This document shows, piece by piece, positions 1-8,945 of a stretch of DNA of 64,000 nt (position 1 is its first letter; each line of letters starts with the position of its first letter). Both the position numbers and the translations under genes were made by a program. The notes under the pieces are model-generated. The model ran no database searches. It was given only the letters and a program-made list of their open reading frames with translations, and had not been told where the DNA came from. Source of the DNA: Tabrizicola sp. (GTDB taxonomy: Bacteria > Pseudomonadota > Alphaproteobacteria > Rhodobacterales > Rhodobacteraceae); the NCBI RefSeq assembly GCF_022842145.1, contig NZ_JALHQD010000011.1:62001-126000 (forward strand), given 5' to 3'.

Positions 1-265
1 CGGCCACCGTGGCGCGGGTGTTGGGTTCCTGCCGCCCGCCGCTGCGCAGTTCGACCAGCGCGTTCGGCTCCTCGGACCCGGCAGAGATCGGCCCGCGGGG
101 GCGGTGATACTTGAAGCTGCGGCCCATCAGCTTGACGCCGTTCGCCAGAAGCGCCGAGGCCAGCGTGTCGCCGGGATGGCCCTGGTACGGGATGCCGTCG
201 AAGGTAAAGCGGAGCGTCTTGGTGCGGTCGATCTGGCCGCCGGTGATCCGATTTGATTGGGTCAT
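1..265 (-). CDS. soxA: Sarcosine oxidase alpha subunit, N-terminal part (cut by window edge)
   Basis: Only the first 88 codons lie in the window. Heterotetrameric sarcosine oxidase demethylates sarcosine to glycine, giving formaldehyde or methylene-tetrahydrofolate and H2O2; the alpha subunit carries NAD and folate sites. The visible N-terminus reads MTQSNRITGGQIDRTKTL, then a ferredoxin-like segment with GDTLASALLANGV and RSFKYHRPRG, which is typical of SoxA and other alpha subunits of this family. The ATG overlaps the soxD stop as ATGA, so translation is coupled. The gene order soxB-soxD-soxA on the minus strand is the canonical one. A gamma subunit (soxG) would be expected beyond the left edge. 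Confidence 0.9.
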   Translation of the reverse strand, partial: MTQSNRITGGQIDRTKTLRFTFDGIPYQGHPGDTLASALLANGVKLMGRSFKYHRPRGPISAGSEEPNALVELRSGGRQEPNTRATVA

Positions 266-546
266 TTGCTGCGTCCCCGGCTGCGGGCCACATCGCGGGC
301 GAGTTCGACCTTGGTGATCTCGTGCGTCACGGTATTGCGGGTGATCACCAGCCAGGAGCGGTCTCCCTGTTCGTGGTACCACAGCTCCTGGTGCTCACCC
401 GCCGGGTTGGTCCGCTGATAAAGATATTCGTGGAAGACCTCGACCCCAGCGGTCATGCCGTCGGGGCGGTCGATCAGATTGGCATCGCCGAGATAGACGA
501 ATTCCTGCGCGTCACGGGGGCCGAGGATCGGATGGTGAATGATCAT
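262..546 (-). CDS. soxD: Sarcosine oxidase delta subunit
   Basis: A 94-residue protein of the usual SoxD size. The delta subunit is a small zinc-binding structural subunit of heterotetrameric sarcosine oxidase. It begins MIIHHPILGPRDAQEF, and the motif ELWYHEQGDRSWL resembles the conserved Trp/His stretch of this family. The N-terminal zinc site of many SoxD proteins contains Cys (I-x-C-P-x-C-G-x-R). Here the matching segment reads IHHPILGPRD without Cys, so zinc binding may differ. It starts 13 bp after soxB and overlaps soxA by 4 bp. Confidence 0.9.
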   Translation of the reverse strand: MIIHHPILGPRDAQEFVYLGDANLIDRPDGMTAGVEVFHEYLYQRTNPAGEHQELWYHEQGDRSWLVITRNTVTHEITKVELARDVARSRGRSK

Positions 547-559
547 TCGCGAATTTCCG

Positions 560-1810
560 TCAATGCAGGTTCGGCTGGGCGCCCTGGCCCTTTTCGTCGA
601 TCATCAGTCCCTTGTGGAACCGGTCGAAACGGTAGGCCGTGGCGGTCTTATGGGGTTCATCCTTGGCCAAGAGGTGCGCGAAGGCCCAGCCCGAGGCCGG
701 GGTGGCCTTGAAGCCGCCGTAGCACCAGCCGCCGTTGAAATACAGGCCCTCGACATGGGTCTTGTCGATGATGGGCGAGCCGTCCATCGACATGTCCATG
801 ATCCCGCCCCAGCTGCGCAGCAGGCGGACACGGCCGATGGCGGGCATCAGCGCCATACCGCCCTCGGCAACGTCCTCGATCACCGGCAGGTTGCCGCGTT
901 GGGCGTAGGAGTTGTAGCCGTCGATGTCGCCGCCGAAGACTAGGCCGCCCTTGTCGGACTGGCTGACGTAGAAGTGGCCAGCGCCGAAGGTCATCACGCC
1001 GTCGATCAGGGGTTTCAGGCCCTCGGAGACGAAGGCTTGCAGCACGTGGGATTCAATGGGCAGGCGCATTCCGGCATGGGCCATGACCTTCGAGGACGAT
1101 CCCGCCACCGCCACGCCGACCTTCTTCGCGCCGATGAAGCCCCGCGTCGTTTCGACCCCCCGGATGCGGCCGTTCTCGATCCGCATGCCGGTGACTTCGC
1201 AGTTCTGGATCAGATCGACCCCGCGCCGGTCGGCGCCCCGCGCATAGCCCCAGGCCACCGCGTCATGCCGCACCGTGCCGCCGCGCGGCTGCATCAGGGC
1301 GCCCTTGATCGGGAAGCGGGCGTTGTCGAAGTTCAGCCAGGGGTACATCTGGCGGACGTCTTCACGCGACAAAAGCCGCGCATCCGCGCCGTGCATCATC
1401 ATCGCATTGCCGCGCCGGGTGGCCGCGTCGCGCTGCGCGTCGGTGTGGATCAGGTTGATGATCCCGCGCTGGCTTACCATGGCGTTGTAGTTGAAGTCCT
1501 GCTCCAGCCCCTCCCAGAGCTTCAGCGAGAATTCGTAGAACGGTTCGTTTCCGTCCAGAAGGTAGTTCGACCTGATGATCGTGGTGTTGCGGCCCACGTT
1601 ACCGCCGCCGAGGTAGCCTTTTTCCAGCACCGCGATGCGGGCCTGGCCGAATTCCTTGGCAAGGTAATAGGCCGTGGCAAGCCCGTGGCCGCCACCGCCG
1701 ATGATGATGTAGTCGTATTCGGCTTGGGGTGTGGGGTCGCGCCAGACGGGTTTCCAGCCTTTATGGCCGGTCAGTGCCTCGGCGATCACGCGAAATCCGG
1801 AATAGCGCAC
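560..1810 (-). CDS. soxB: Sarcosine oxidase beta subunit
   Basis: FAD-dependent catalytic subunit of heterotetrameric sarcosine oxidase, about 416 residues, the normal length. The dinucleotide-binding motif IIIGGGGHGLATAYYLA lies near residues 36-52, followed by the DAO-type oxidoreductase fold. NVGRNTTIIRSNYL matches the region around the covalent flavin site of the family. I chose the GTG at 1810 (reading VRYSGFRVI) over the GTG at 1831, because AGGAGA sits about 7 nt upstream and family members start close to this point. It is the first gene of the soxBDA operon. Confidence 0.92.
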   Translation of the reverse strand: MRYSGFRVIAEALTGHKGWKPVWRDPTPQAEYDYIIIGGGGHGLATAYYLAKEFGQARIAVLEKGYLGGGNVGRNTTIIRSNYLLDGNEPFYEFSLKLWEGLEQDFNYNAMVSQRGIINLIHTDAQRDAATRRGNAMMMHGADARLLSREDVRQMYPWLNFDNARFPIKGALMQPRGGTVRHDAVAWGYARGADRRGVDLIQNCEVTGMRIENGRIRGVETTRGFIGAKKVGVAVAGSSSKVMAHAGMRLPIESHVLQAFVSEGLKPLIDGVMTFGAGHFYVSQSDKGGLVFGGDIDGYNSYAQRGNLPVIEDVAEGGMALMPAIGRVRLLRSWGGIMDMSMDGSPIIDKTHVEGLYFNGGWCYGGFKATPASGWAFAHLLAKDEPHKTATAYRFDRFHKGLMIDEKGQGAQPNLH

Positions 1811-1916
1811 GTCGGTTCTCCTGCTTCCCACGGTTCTAGGCCCGTCGGGTCACAGGAAGCCATCGCTTTTCGCCACCTCCACCGCCGTTTTCGCCACGGC
1901 GCGTGATCGTGAGGGG

Positions 1917-2039
1917 TCAGGGGGCGACGGCAGCCTCAACCGCGGCGAAGGGCGACCAGCCGACGGGGATAGCGGAGACTTGCTCCTGCGCCCAAGCAAA
2001 CAGGACAAGGATCGTGGTGGTGGAGAGAAGCAACTGCAT
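1917..2039 (-). CDS. Possible 40-residue hydrophobic peptide
   Basis: A short frame reading MQLLLSTTTILVLFAWAQ and ending in VEAAVAP. The first 18 residues are hydrophobic, like a signal or membrane segment. GAGG lies about 7 nt upstream of the ATG. It lies 106 bp upstream of soxB on the same strand, so it could be a leader or a small independent gene. I recognise no family. Support comes only from the ribosome-binding site and the hydrophobic profile. Confidence 0.25.
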   Translation of the reverse strand: MQLLLSTTTILVLFAWAQEQVSAIPVGWSPFAAVEAAVAP

Positions 2040-2198
2040 GGCGGACCTCGGGACGGTGTGTTCACGTCCTGTTCTGCCTGATTCTGCCTACCAACCAGTT
2101 AACCATGCGCCCGCGTCGGACTTTACAATTTGGTAGGGAATGCCCATCATCCTTCGCATTCGGTAGTGACTATCTTTCAGGGTCCTCACCTTGAAAAC

Positions 2199-2228
2199 GA
2201 CCCGGCGAAGGTGCAACTCCGCCGGGTC
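2199..2228 (-). terminator. Rho-independent terminator downstream of smc
   Basis: A perfect 9-bp stem, GACCCGGCG with CGCCGGGTC, around a 12-nt loop. On the minus strand it is followed by GTTTTC. It lies about 190 bp after the smc stop, beyond the small frame at 2244-2306, so it would end the smc transcript. Confidence 0.7.
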
Positions 2229-2243
2229 TCCTTCATTTCAGGG

Positions 2244-2306
2244 TCAGGCCCAGATCAGAAGGCGGATGATGCCGATCAACAGCGTTGCCGCCGCGATCCA
2301 CACCAT
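2244..2306 (-). CDS. Possible 20-residue membrane peptide after smc
   Basis: The frame reads MVWIAAATLLIGIIRLLIWA, a nearly pure single transmembrane helix, and stops 16 bp before the terminator at 2199-2228. GGAGG occurs about 17 nt upstream, too far for the ATG used here, and the frame is closed by TAG just 5' of the codons HYRKW. The start is therefore unclear. It lies between smc and its terminator and would be co-transcribed with smc. Low confidence. Confidence 0.25.
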   Translation of the reverse strand: MVWIAAATLLIGIIRLLIWA

Positions 2307-2419
2307 CCACTTTCGATAGTGCTATTCCTCCAGTTTCCTCACCTCCGTTCACCGCAAGGGTTTGCGGCGGGACCAGGGGTAAGGCTGGATGGTTAACCAA
2401 CCTATACCGTGTCGGCTCC

Positions 2420-5400
2420 TTAAGCGACCAGCGCCTCGGCCTTCTTCAGGTCGACGGAGACCAGCTGCGAAACCCCCTGTTCCTGCATCGTCACGCCGAA
2501 CAACCGGTCCATCCGGGCCATCGTCACGGCGTGGTGGGTGATGATCAGGAAGCGCGTTTCGGTGCGGCGGGTCATCTCGTCCAGAAGGTCGCAGAAGCGG
2601 GTCACGTTGGCGTCGTCCAGGGGCGCGTCGACCTCGTCCAGCACGCAGATGGGGGCGGGGTTGGCCAGGAAGACGCCGAAGATCAGCGCCAGCGCGGTCA
2701 GGGTCTGCTCGCCGCCCGACAGAAGACTGAGCGTTGCCAGTTTTTTCCCCGGCGGCTGGCAAAGGATCTCCAGACCGGCTTCCAGTGGATCGTCGGATTC
2801 GACCAGCACCAGACGCGCTTCTCCGCCACCGAAAAGGTGGGTGAAGAGGGTCGAGAAGTTCGCATTCACCTGCTCGAAGGCGGTCAGCAGGCGCTCGCGG
2901 CCCTCCTTGTTCAGGCCCGCGATCCCGGCGCGGAGCTTCTTGACCGCTTCTTCCAGGTCCGCCTTCTCCCCCGCCAGCGCGTCATATTCCGCCTCGACGG
3001 TCTTGGCGTCCTCTTCAGCCCGCAGGTTCACCGCGCCCAAAGCCTCCCGCTGGCGCTTCAGGCGGCCGACGTCCTGGTCCAGCGTCTCGGCATCGGGCAT
3101 CTTGTCGGGGTCGGTGCGCAGGCTGGCCAGAAGCTCGTCGGGAGTGCGGTCGTCCTCCTCGGCGATGCGTTCCGCGGCCAGGGCGACACCCTCACGCGCG
3201 GCATCCAGCCGGGCCTCGGCCCGTGCGCGGGTTTCGCGAGCCTCACCGGCCTGCCGTTCGGCCTCGCGCTCGGCCATCGATGCGTCACGCAGGGCCCCTT
3301 CGGCGTCGGCCAGCGCATCGGCGGCCTTGCGGCGGCGGTCCTCGGCATCGGCGATGGCATCGACCAGCTCGTCGCGCTTGGCGGCGATCTCTTCGGGGGC
3401 CAGCATCGCTTCGGCCAGTTCCTCTTGGGTTTCGGCACGGCGTTCGGTCAGCTCTTCCGTCCGCTTCGAAGCCGTCTCCAGCCGGTGCTTCCAGCCTGAC
3501 AGTTCCTTAACCGCTTCCTGCCGCCGCCGGACGCGGGCCTCGCCCTCGCGCCGCACTTCGTCCTGGGACGAACGCCGGGTCATCATGGTGATCCGCGCCG
3601 CCTCGACGGTTATCTTCGCAGCCTCGACCGCCCCCCGCGCGGAATCCAGATCGCCAAGCTCGGCCACCGCCGCCTCGGCCTCTTTCAGCCGGGCGCGGGC
3701 CCCCATTGCCTCGTCCTCGAACCGGCTGACCGCCAGCCTTGCGGCTTCCAGCTTGCCCCCGGTGATGGAGCGGTCGGCTTCGGCGCGGGCAAGCGCACGG
3801 TTCGCTTCGGCCAGCCGCGCATCCGCCGCGCGCCGCGCATCCCGGGCCCGCTGGTCTGCCGTTGCCAGTTCCGCCAGCCGCGCCTGCAGCGCCTCATGCG
3901 CCTGACGGGCACCCTCGGCCCGGGCCGCCACGTCCTCCAGGTCCCGCTTCAGCTGCACCAGGCGGTTCAACTGCTGAAGCCGCAACGCCGCCGCAGAGGG
4001 GGCGTCCTCGGCCCCCGCGCGGAACCCGTCCCAGCGCCAGAGATCGCCCTCGATACTGACCAGCCGCTGACCGGGCCGCAGGCCGGATTGCAAGGCGAAG
4101 CCCTGTTCGCGGGTGACAAACCCGATCTGCGACAAGCGCCGCGCAAGGACTGCCGGAGCGGTCACATGCGCCGCCAAGGGCTTGGCCCCGGCTGGCAAAG
4201 GCTGCGTATCGCCATAGGGCGCCAGCACCGCCCAGCCGGACCGGGCCCCGGCATCGACCTCGGGCGCGCGGAGGTCGTCGGCCAGTGCCGCGCCAATTGC
4301 CTTCTCGAAGCCGGACTCCACCTCCAGCCGGTCCAGAAGCTGATGCCCGGCCTGCGATTCCCGTTCCACCAGACGCGCCAGGGCGGCCACTTCGGCCCGC
4401 AGGGCATTGGCCTCGCCCTCGGCCGAGGACCGCGCCGCCCGTGCCTCGGCCTCGCGGCCCTGCGTTTCGCCCCGCGCAACTTCGGCCGCTTCCAGCGCTG
4501 CTTCGGTCGCCTCGCCCTCGGCCAGCGCGGCTTCCTGCGCTTCTTCGGCGGCCTCGAAGGCCTCTCCGGCGGCTTCCAGCGCACCGGCCGCAGAGGCCAC
4601 GGCCTCGCGCGCCGTGGCGGCCTGATCCTCGGCCCGATCCAGCACCGACCGGGTATCCGCCAGCATCCGCTGCGTCGACTGGTGCCGGGCGGCAAGGCGT
4701 GCGGCATCTTCGGTCACTTCGGACAGCGAGGCCTCGCGTTCCGCCAGCACCGCGCCCGCTTCCCGCGCGGCTTCCACCGCCTCGGCCAGCTTTTCCTCGT
4801 GCCCGTCGTGGGCGCGGGCCAGCTGCTCGATCTCCCACTCCAGCCGCTCGATCACCTCACCGGCGTCGCGGTTCAGGCCCGCCTCGCGCTCCATGTCGCG
4901 GGTCAGCTGGTCGATCCGGCCGCGCAAGGCGTCGATCTGCGCCAGCGCGCGGGCCTCCTGGTCGCCCAGCGCGTCGCGTTGCAGGACAAGACGCTGCAGG
5001 ATGGCCGCCGCGATGGCCTCCTCCTCGCGCTTCGGCGGCAGCGCGTCCTCGGCAGTCTCGCGCGCCTTTCCGGCCCCGCGGGACGCCGCCTCGGCCTGAC
5101 TTTGGGCGATCAGACGTTCGCGCAGCGCAGCTTCCGCCTGCGACCGCGCCTCATCCGCCTCGCGCCAGCGCCGCCACAGAAGCATCCCCTCGGACTTCCG
5201 CAGTTCCTCGGAAATCTCGCGATACCGCGCCGCCTGCTTGGCTTGCCGGGTCAGGACCGACAACTGCTGCGCCAGGTTCTCCAGCACGTCATCGACGCGC
5301 AGAAGGTTCTGCTCTGTGCCGGCCAGCTTCAGTTCCGCCTCATGCCGCCGCGCGTAAAGCCCGCTGATCCCGGCGGCTTCTTCCAGCACCCGGCGGCGGG

Positions 5401-5875
5401 CCTTGGGCTTGGCGTTGATCAGTTCCGAAATCTGCCCCTGCCGCACCAAAGCCGGGCTGTGCGAGCCGGTGGAGGCGTCGGCGAACAGCATCTGCACGTC
5501 GCGGGCGCGGATGTCCTTGGCGTTGCAACGATAGGCCGAGCCCGCGTCCCGGGTGATGCGGCGGACAATCTCGATCTGGTCGGCGTCGTTGAAGCCCGAG
5601 GGGGCCAGCCGGTCCTGGTTGTCCATCACCAGCGCGACCTCGGCAAAGTGCCGGGCCCCCCGCGTCGCGGCCCCGTTGAAGATCACGTCCTCCATCCCGC
5701 CACCGCGCATCGCGCTGGGACGGTTCTCGCCCATGACCCAGCGCAGGGCTTCCAGAAGGTTGGACTTGCCGCAGCCATTCGGGCCAACCACGCCGGTCAG
5801 CCCCTCGTGGATCACCAGATCCGTGGGGTCGACAAAGCTTTTGAAGCCGTTGAGACGCAGTTTGGTCAGGCGCAC
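2420..5875 (-). CDS. smc: Chromosome segregation protein SMC
   Basis: A 1151-residue SMC ATPase, the core of bacterial condensin, which compacts and resolves sister chromosomes together with ScpA and ScpB. The N-terminal head carries the Walker A motif GPNGCGKSN at residues 31-39. Two long Glu/Ala/Arg-rich coiled coils flank a hinge at roughly residues 520-640. The C-terminal head carries LSGGEQTLTALAL and the Walker B motif VLDEVDAPLDD. The gene is complete and intact. The 150-200 bp gap separating it from dnaE2 does not suggest an operon. Confidence 0.97.
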   Translation of the reverse strand: MRLTKLRLNGFKSFVDPTDLVIHEGLTGVVGPNGCGKSNLLEALRWVMGENRPSAMRGGGMEDVIFNGAATRGARHFAEVALVMDNQDRLAPSGFNDADQIEIVRRITRDAGSAYRCNAKDIRARDVQMLFADASTGSHSPALVRQGQISELINAKPKARRRVLEEAAGISGLYARRHEAELKLAGTEQNLLRVDDVLENLAQQLSVLTRQAKQAARYREISEELRKSEGMLLWRRWREADEARSQAEAALRERLIAQSQAEAASRGAGKARETAEDALPPKREEEAIAAAILQRLVLQRDALGDQEARALAQIDALRGRIDQLTRDMEREAGLNRDAGEVIERLEWEIEQLARAHDGHEEKLAEAVEAAREAGAVLAEREASLSEVTEDAARLAARHQSTQRMLADTRSVLDRAEDQAATAREAVASAAGALEAAGEAFEAAEEAQEAALAEGEATEAALEAAEVARGETQGREAEARAARSSAEGEANALRAEVAALARLVERESQAGHQLLDRLEVESGFEKAIGAALADDLRAPEVDAGARSGWAVLAPYGDTQPLPAGAKPLAAHVTAPAVLARRLSQIGFVTREQGFALQSGLRPGQRLVSIEGDLWRWDGFRAGAEDAPSAAALRLQQLNRLVQLKRDLEDVAARAEGARQAHEALQARLAELATADQRARDARRAADARLAEANRALARAEADRSITGGKLEAARLAVSRFEDEAMGARARLKEAEAAVAELGDLDSARGAVEAAKITVEAARITMMTRRSSQDEVRREGEARVRRRQEAVKELSGWKHRLETASKRTEELTERRAETQEELAEAMLAPEEIAAKRDELVDAIADAEDRRRKAADALADAEGALRDASMAEREAERQAGEARETRARAEARLDAAREGVALAAERIAEEDDRTPDELLASLRTDPDKMPDAETLDQDVGRLKRQREALGAVNLRAEEDAKTVEAEYDALAGEKADLEEAVKKLRAGIAGLNKEGRERLLTAFEQVNANFSTLFTHLFGGGEARLVLVESDDPLEAGLEILCQPPGKKLATLSLLSGGEQTLTALALIFGVFLANPAPICVLDEVDAPLDDANVTRFCDLLDEMTRRTETRFLIITHHAVTMARMDRLFGVTMQEQGVSQLVSVDLKKAEALVA

Positions 5876-6049
5876 GGGGACACTTCCGAGTCGGGTGCGG
5901 GATGTTCCCGCCGGGACCGGCAGGAGTCAACCCGGACCCCCCGCATATGGGCGGTCCTTGCCCCGTTATCCCCAAGATGTTGCGGTTCCTTCTGTCCCGC
6001 GGATGCGCCGTTGGCGGGGCCTCGATGGCCCCGACGACGGCTCCCCCGT

Positions 6050-8890
6050 TCAGGCAGCGTCCAGCCAGGGTCGCAGCAGCGCCATCGGATGGGCGCGCAG
6101 GGTCAGGCGCATGGCAACGTAATCCTCCACCACCGCCTCGCCCGTGGTCATCTCGCGGAAGCGGACGGCGGGTTCAACGATCCCCTCGCCCTCGATGTCG
6201 TTGGCAAACAGAGGGAGCGGGGAGTCCTTGGCCAGCGCCGCCGAAGCCCAAAGCGCATCGCGGCGGCCAAGGCCCAGCGCGGCGAAGACATCGGCCTCGG
6301 CCAGTCGGCTTAGCGTCGCGGGGCCGACCCCGGCCCGGCGCCAGACATCCTCGACCGTCAGGTAGCCGTTCCCGCGCGCCCCGGTGATCCAGCGGGCCTC
6401 CTCCTCGGCGATGCCCTTGATCTGCCGGAAGCCAAGGCGCAGCGCCAGTTCCGGGGCCTTGCCGGCGCGGTTCAGCCATTCCATCCGGTTGTCCCAATGG
6501 CTGGACTGGATGCAGGGCGGCAGGACGGTGACGCCATGTTCCCGTGCGTCGCGGACGATCTGGGCCGGGGCGTAGAAGCCCATCGGCTGGGAATTCAGCA
6601 GCGCACAGGCAAAGATGCCGGGATGATGCCGCTTGATCCAGGCCGAGGCATAGACCAGCAGCGCAAAGCTGGCGGCGTGGCTTTCGGGGAAGCCGTAGCT
6701 GCCGAACCCTTCGATCTGCGCGAAACAGCGCCGGGCAAAGTCCTCGTCATAGCCCTTGGCCAGCATCCCCCCGATGAACCGGTCGCTGAATTCGCTGACG
6801 TTGCCATGCTTCTTGAACGTAGCCAAAGACCGCCGCAGCCGGTCCGCCTCGTCGGGGCTGAACCCCGCGCCGACGATGGCGATCTGCATCGCCTGTTCCT
6901 GGAACAGGGGCACCCCCAACGTCTTGCCCAGCACCTTTCCCAGCTCGTCCGAGGGGAAGCTGACCTGCTCCTGCCCATTCCGCCGCCGCAGGAACGGGTG
7001 CACCATATCCCCTTGGATCGGCCCCGGCCGGATGATCGCCACCTGGATCACCAGGTCATAAAAGCACTTCGGCTTCATCCGCGGCAGAAAGTTCATCTGC
7101 GCCCGGCTTTCCACCTGGAACACGCCAAGGCTATCGGCCCGGCAAAGCATCCGGTAGGTCTCGGCATCCTCGGGCGGAAGGGTGGCAAGCGAGAACCGCT
7201 GGTGGTGGTGCTTGTCCAGAAGGTCGAAGGCCTTGCGGATGCAGGACAGCATTCCCAGCGCCAGGATATCCACCTTCAGGATCTTCAGCGTGTCGATGTC
7301 GTCCTTGTCCCAGGGGATGACCGTCCGGTCCTCCATCGTGGCGTTTTCCACCGGGCACAACTCATCCAGCCGGCCCTCGGTGATGATGAACCCGCCGACG
7401 TGCTGCGACAGATGCCGGGGAAAGCCCTGGATCTCGTCGATCAGCTGCATGGTCTGGGTCAGCCGGTGGTCGGTCGGGTCCAGCCCGATCTCCTTCAGCC
7501 GCGTCTCGGTCACCGCCCCAGGCCCGCCCCAGCCCCAGATCTGGCTGGACATGGCGGCCAGCGTATCCTCCGACAGGCCCATCGCCCGCCCCACCTCGCG
7601 CACCGCGCGCTTGCCGCGATAGTGGATCACCGTGGCGCACAGCCCCGCCCGGTGGCGGCCGTAGCGTTCGTAGATGTGCTGGATCACCTCTTCCCGCCGC
7701 TCATGCTCGAAATCGACGTCGATGTCCGGCGGCTCATTCCGCGCTTCCGAAATGAACCGCTCGAACACCATCGTCCCGATTTCCGGCGACACCGAGGTCA
7801 CGCCCAGCGCGTAGCACACGACCGAATTCGCCGCCGAGCCCCGCCCCTGACACAGGATGCCGCGCTGGCGGGCGAAGGCCACGATGTCGTGGACGGTCAG
7901 GAAATAAGGCTCGTACCGCAGCTTGCCGATCAGCGCCAATTCATGCGCCATCTGCGCCCGCGCCCGGTCCGGGGGGCCTTCGGGATAGCGCCACTCCAGC
8001 CCCGCCTCGGCCAGCCGCGCCAATCGCTCAGCCGCGGTTTCGCCCCCCGAAACCTCGGACGGATATTCATACTGCAACTCGTCCAGCGAGAACGCCGCCC
8101 GCGCCGCCACCTCCCCCGCGCGCAAAACCGCCGCCTCGTGCCCGGCAAACAACCGCAGCATCTCGGCCTCCGACCGCAAGCGCCCCTCGTTGTTCGGCAA
8201 GGCCTTGCGGCCCAGCTTGTCCACCGGCACCCCCAGCCGGATCGCCGTCAGCACATCCGCCAACCGCCGCCGCCGCCCGTGGTGCAAGGACGGAAGCGCC
8301 GTCGCCACCACCGGCACGCCCAGCGCCCCCGCCGCCTTCGTCAACCGCTGGAACCGTCCCTGATCCTGCCCGTCATAGCGCGGCGCCATCCCCAGGCTCA
8401 CCTGCCCCGGAAACCGCGCCGCCAGCCGGACGACATGGGCGCGCCAAAGCCGCGCCTCCATCGCCTCGCCCACCGCCGCCAGAGTCAACCGCTGGTCGGG
8501 GGGCAGGACCAGAAGCTCCATCCCGTCGCCCCACTCCAGGAGGTCCGCCAGTTCCAGCCGACACTCCCCCTTCACCACCCGCAACCGGCCCCGGCTCAGA
8601 AGCCGCGACAGCCGCCCCCACCCGGCCCGGTCGCGCGGGAGACACGTCACCTGGAACCCGTCCTCCAGCACCACCCGCGCCGCCGGGATCAGCCGCACCT
8701 TCGGCCCGCCATCCCGCGCCAGTTCCCGCGATTTGGTATGCGCCCGCACGATCCCGGCGACCGAGTTCACATCGGCCACCGCAATCGCCTCCATCCCCAT
8801 CTCGGCAGCACGCAGGATCATCTCCTCGGGGTGCGAGGCCCCGGTGAGGAAGGTGAAATTCGTCAGGGCAGACAACTCGACGAAGGGCAT
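6050..8890 (-). CDS. dnaE2: Error-prone DNA polymerase DnaE2 (ImuC), C-terminally short
   Basis: Translesion C-family polymerase of the SOS response, normally acting with ImuA and ImuB. The N-terminal PHP-like domain begins MPFVELSALTNFTFLTGAS. GRGSAANS is at residues 349-356, the catalytic PDIDVDF at about 388-394, and a third acidic site lies in KVDILALGML, so the polymerase centre looks intact. The protein ends at LRAHPMALLRPWLDAA after about 946 residues. From general knowledge, full-length DnaE2 proteins continue for roughly 100-130 residues into an OB-fold domain. That domain is absent, and only about 175 bp separate this stop from smc. I prefer the ATG at 8890 because the upstream ATG at 8926 overlaps the LexA box. 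imuA and imuB are not adjacent. Confidence 0.92.
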   Translation of the reverse strand: MPFVELSALTNFTFLTGASHPEEMILRAAEMGMEAIAVADVNSVAGIVRAHTKSRELARDGGPKVRLIPAARVVLEDGFQVTCLPRDRAGWGRLSRLLSRGRLRVVKGECRLELADLLEWGDGMELLVLPPDQRLTLAAVGEAMEARLWRAHVVRLAARFPGQVSLGMAPRYDGQDQGRFQRLTKAAGALGVPVVATALPSLHHGRRRRLADVLTAIRLGVPVDKLGRKALPNNEGRLRSEAEMLRLFAGHEAAVLRAGEVAARAAFSLDELQYEYPSEVSGGETAAERLARLAEAGLEWRYPEGPPDRARAQMAHELALIGKLRYEPYFLTVHDIVAFARQRGILCQGRGSAANSVVCYALGVTSVSPEIGTMVFERFISEARNEPPDIDVDFEHERREEVIQHIYERYGRHRAGLCATVIHYRGKRAVREVGRAMGLSEDTLAAMSSQIWGWGGPGAVTETRLKEIGLDPTDHRLTQTMQLIDEIQGFPRHLSQHVGGFIITEGRLDELCPVENATMEDRTVIPWDKDDIDTLKILKVDILALGMLSCIRKAFDLLDKHHHQRFSLATLPPEDAETYRMLCRADSLGVFQVESRAQMNFLPRMKPKCFYDLVIQVAIIRPGPIQGDMVHPFLRRRNGQEQVSFPSDELGKVLGKTLGVPLFQEQAMQIAIVGAGFSPDEADRLRRSLATFKKHGNVSEFSDRFIGGMLAKGYDEDFARRCFAQIEGFGSYGFPESHAASFALLVYASAWIKRHHPGIFACALLNSQPMGFYAPAQIVRDAREHGVTVLPPCIQSSHWDNRMEWLNRAGKAPELALRLGFRQIKGIAEEEARWITGARGNGYLTVEDVWRRAGVGPATLSRLAEADVFAALGLGRRDALWASAALAKDSPLPLFANDIEGEGIVEPAVRFREMTTGEAVVEDYVAMRLTLRAHPMALLRPWLDAA

Positions 8891-8909
8891 TGGCGGCGAC
8901 TCAGGGCAT

Positions 8910-8924
8910 GAACAAAGGCAGAAC
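8910..8924 (-). promoter_or_regulatory. LexA (SOS) box of dnaE2
   Basis: On the plus strand the bases read GAAC-AAAGGCA-GAAC, an exact GAAC-N7-GAAC direct repeat (GTTC-N7-GTTC on the coding strand). This is the known LexA operator form in alphaproteobacteria. It ends 20 nt upstream of the preferred dnaE2 start and fits the known SOS control of dnaE2. Confidence 0.85.
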
Positions 8925-8945
8925 ATACTGCCACGTTCCGCCCGG

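Larger units (their letters stand above)
1811..2419. other. Intergenic region between soxB and smc
   Basis: About 600 bp. Apart from the two short frames at 1917-2039 and 2244-2306 and the terminator at 2199-2228, I see no protein gene or structured RNA. The promoter of the sox operon should lie here, but I could not fix its -35 and -10 elements. Confidence 0.5.

Noticed and set aside
3896-6313. Open frame of 805 codons on the plus strand, opposite smc
   Set aside because: It is the antisense of smc and part of dnaE2. Its composition (Arg/Gly/Leu/Gln-rich, no domain) is that of a high-GC shadow frame.
6497-8911. Open frame of 804 codons opposite dnaE2
   Set aside because: Antisense shadow of dnaE2 with His/Arg/Pro-rich low-information sequence.
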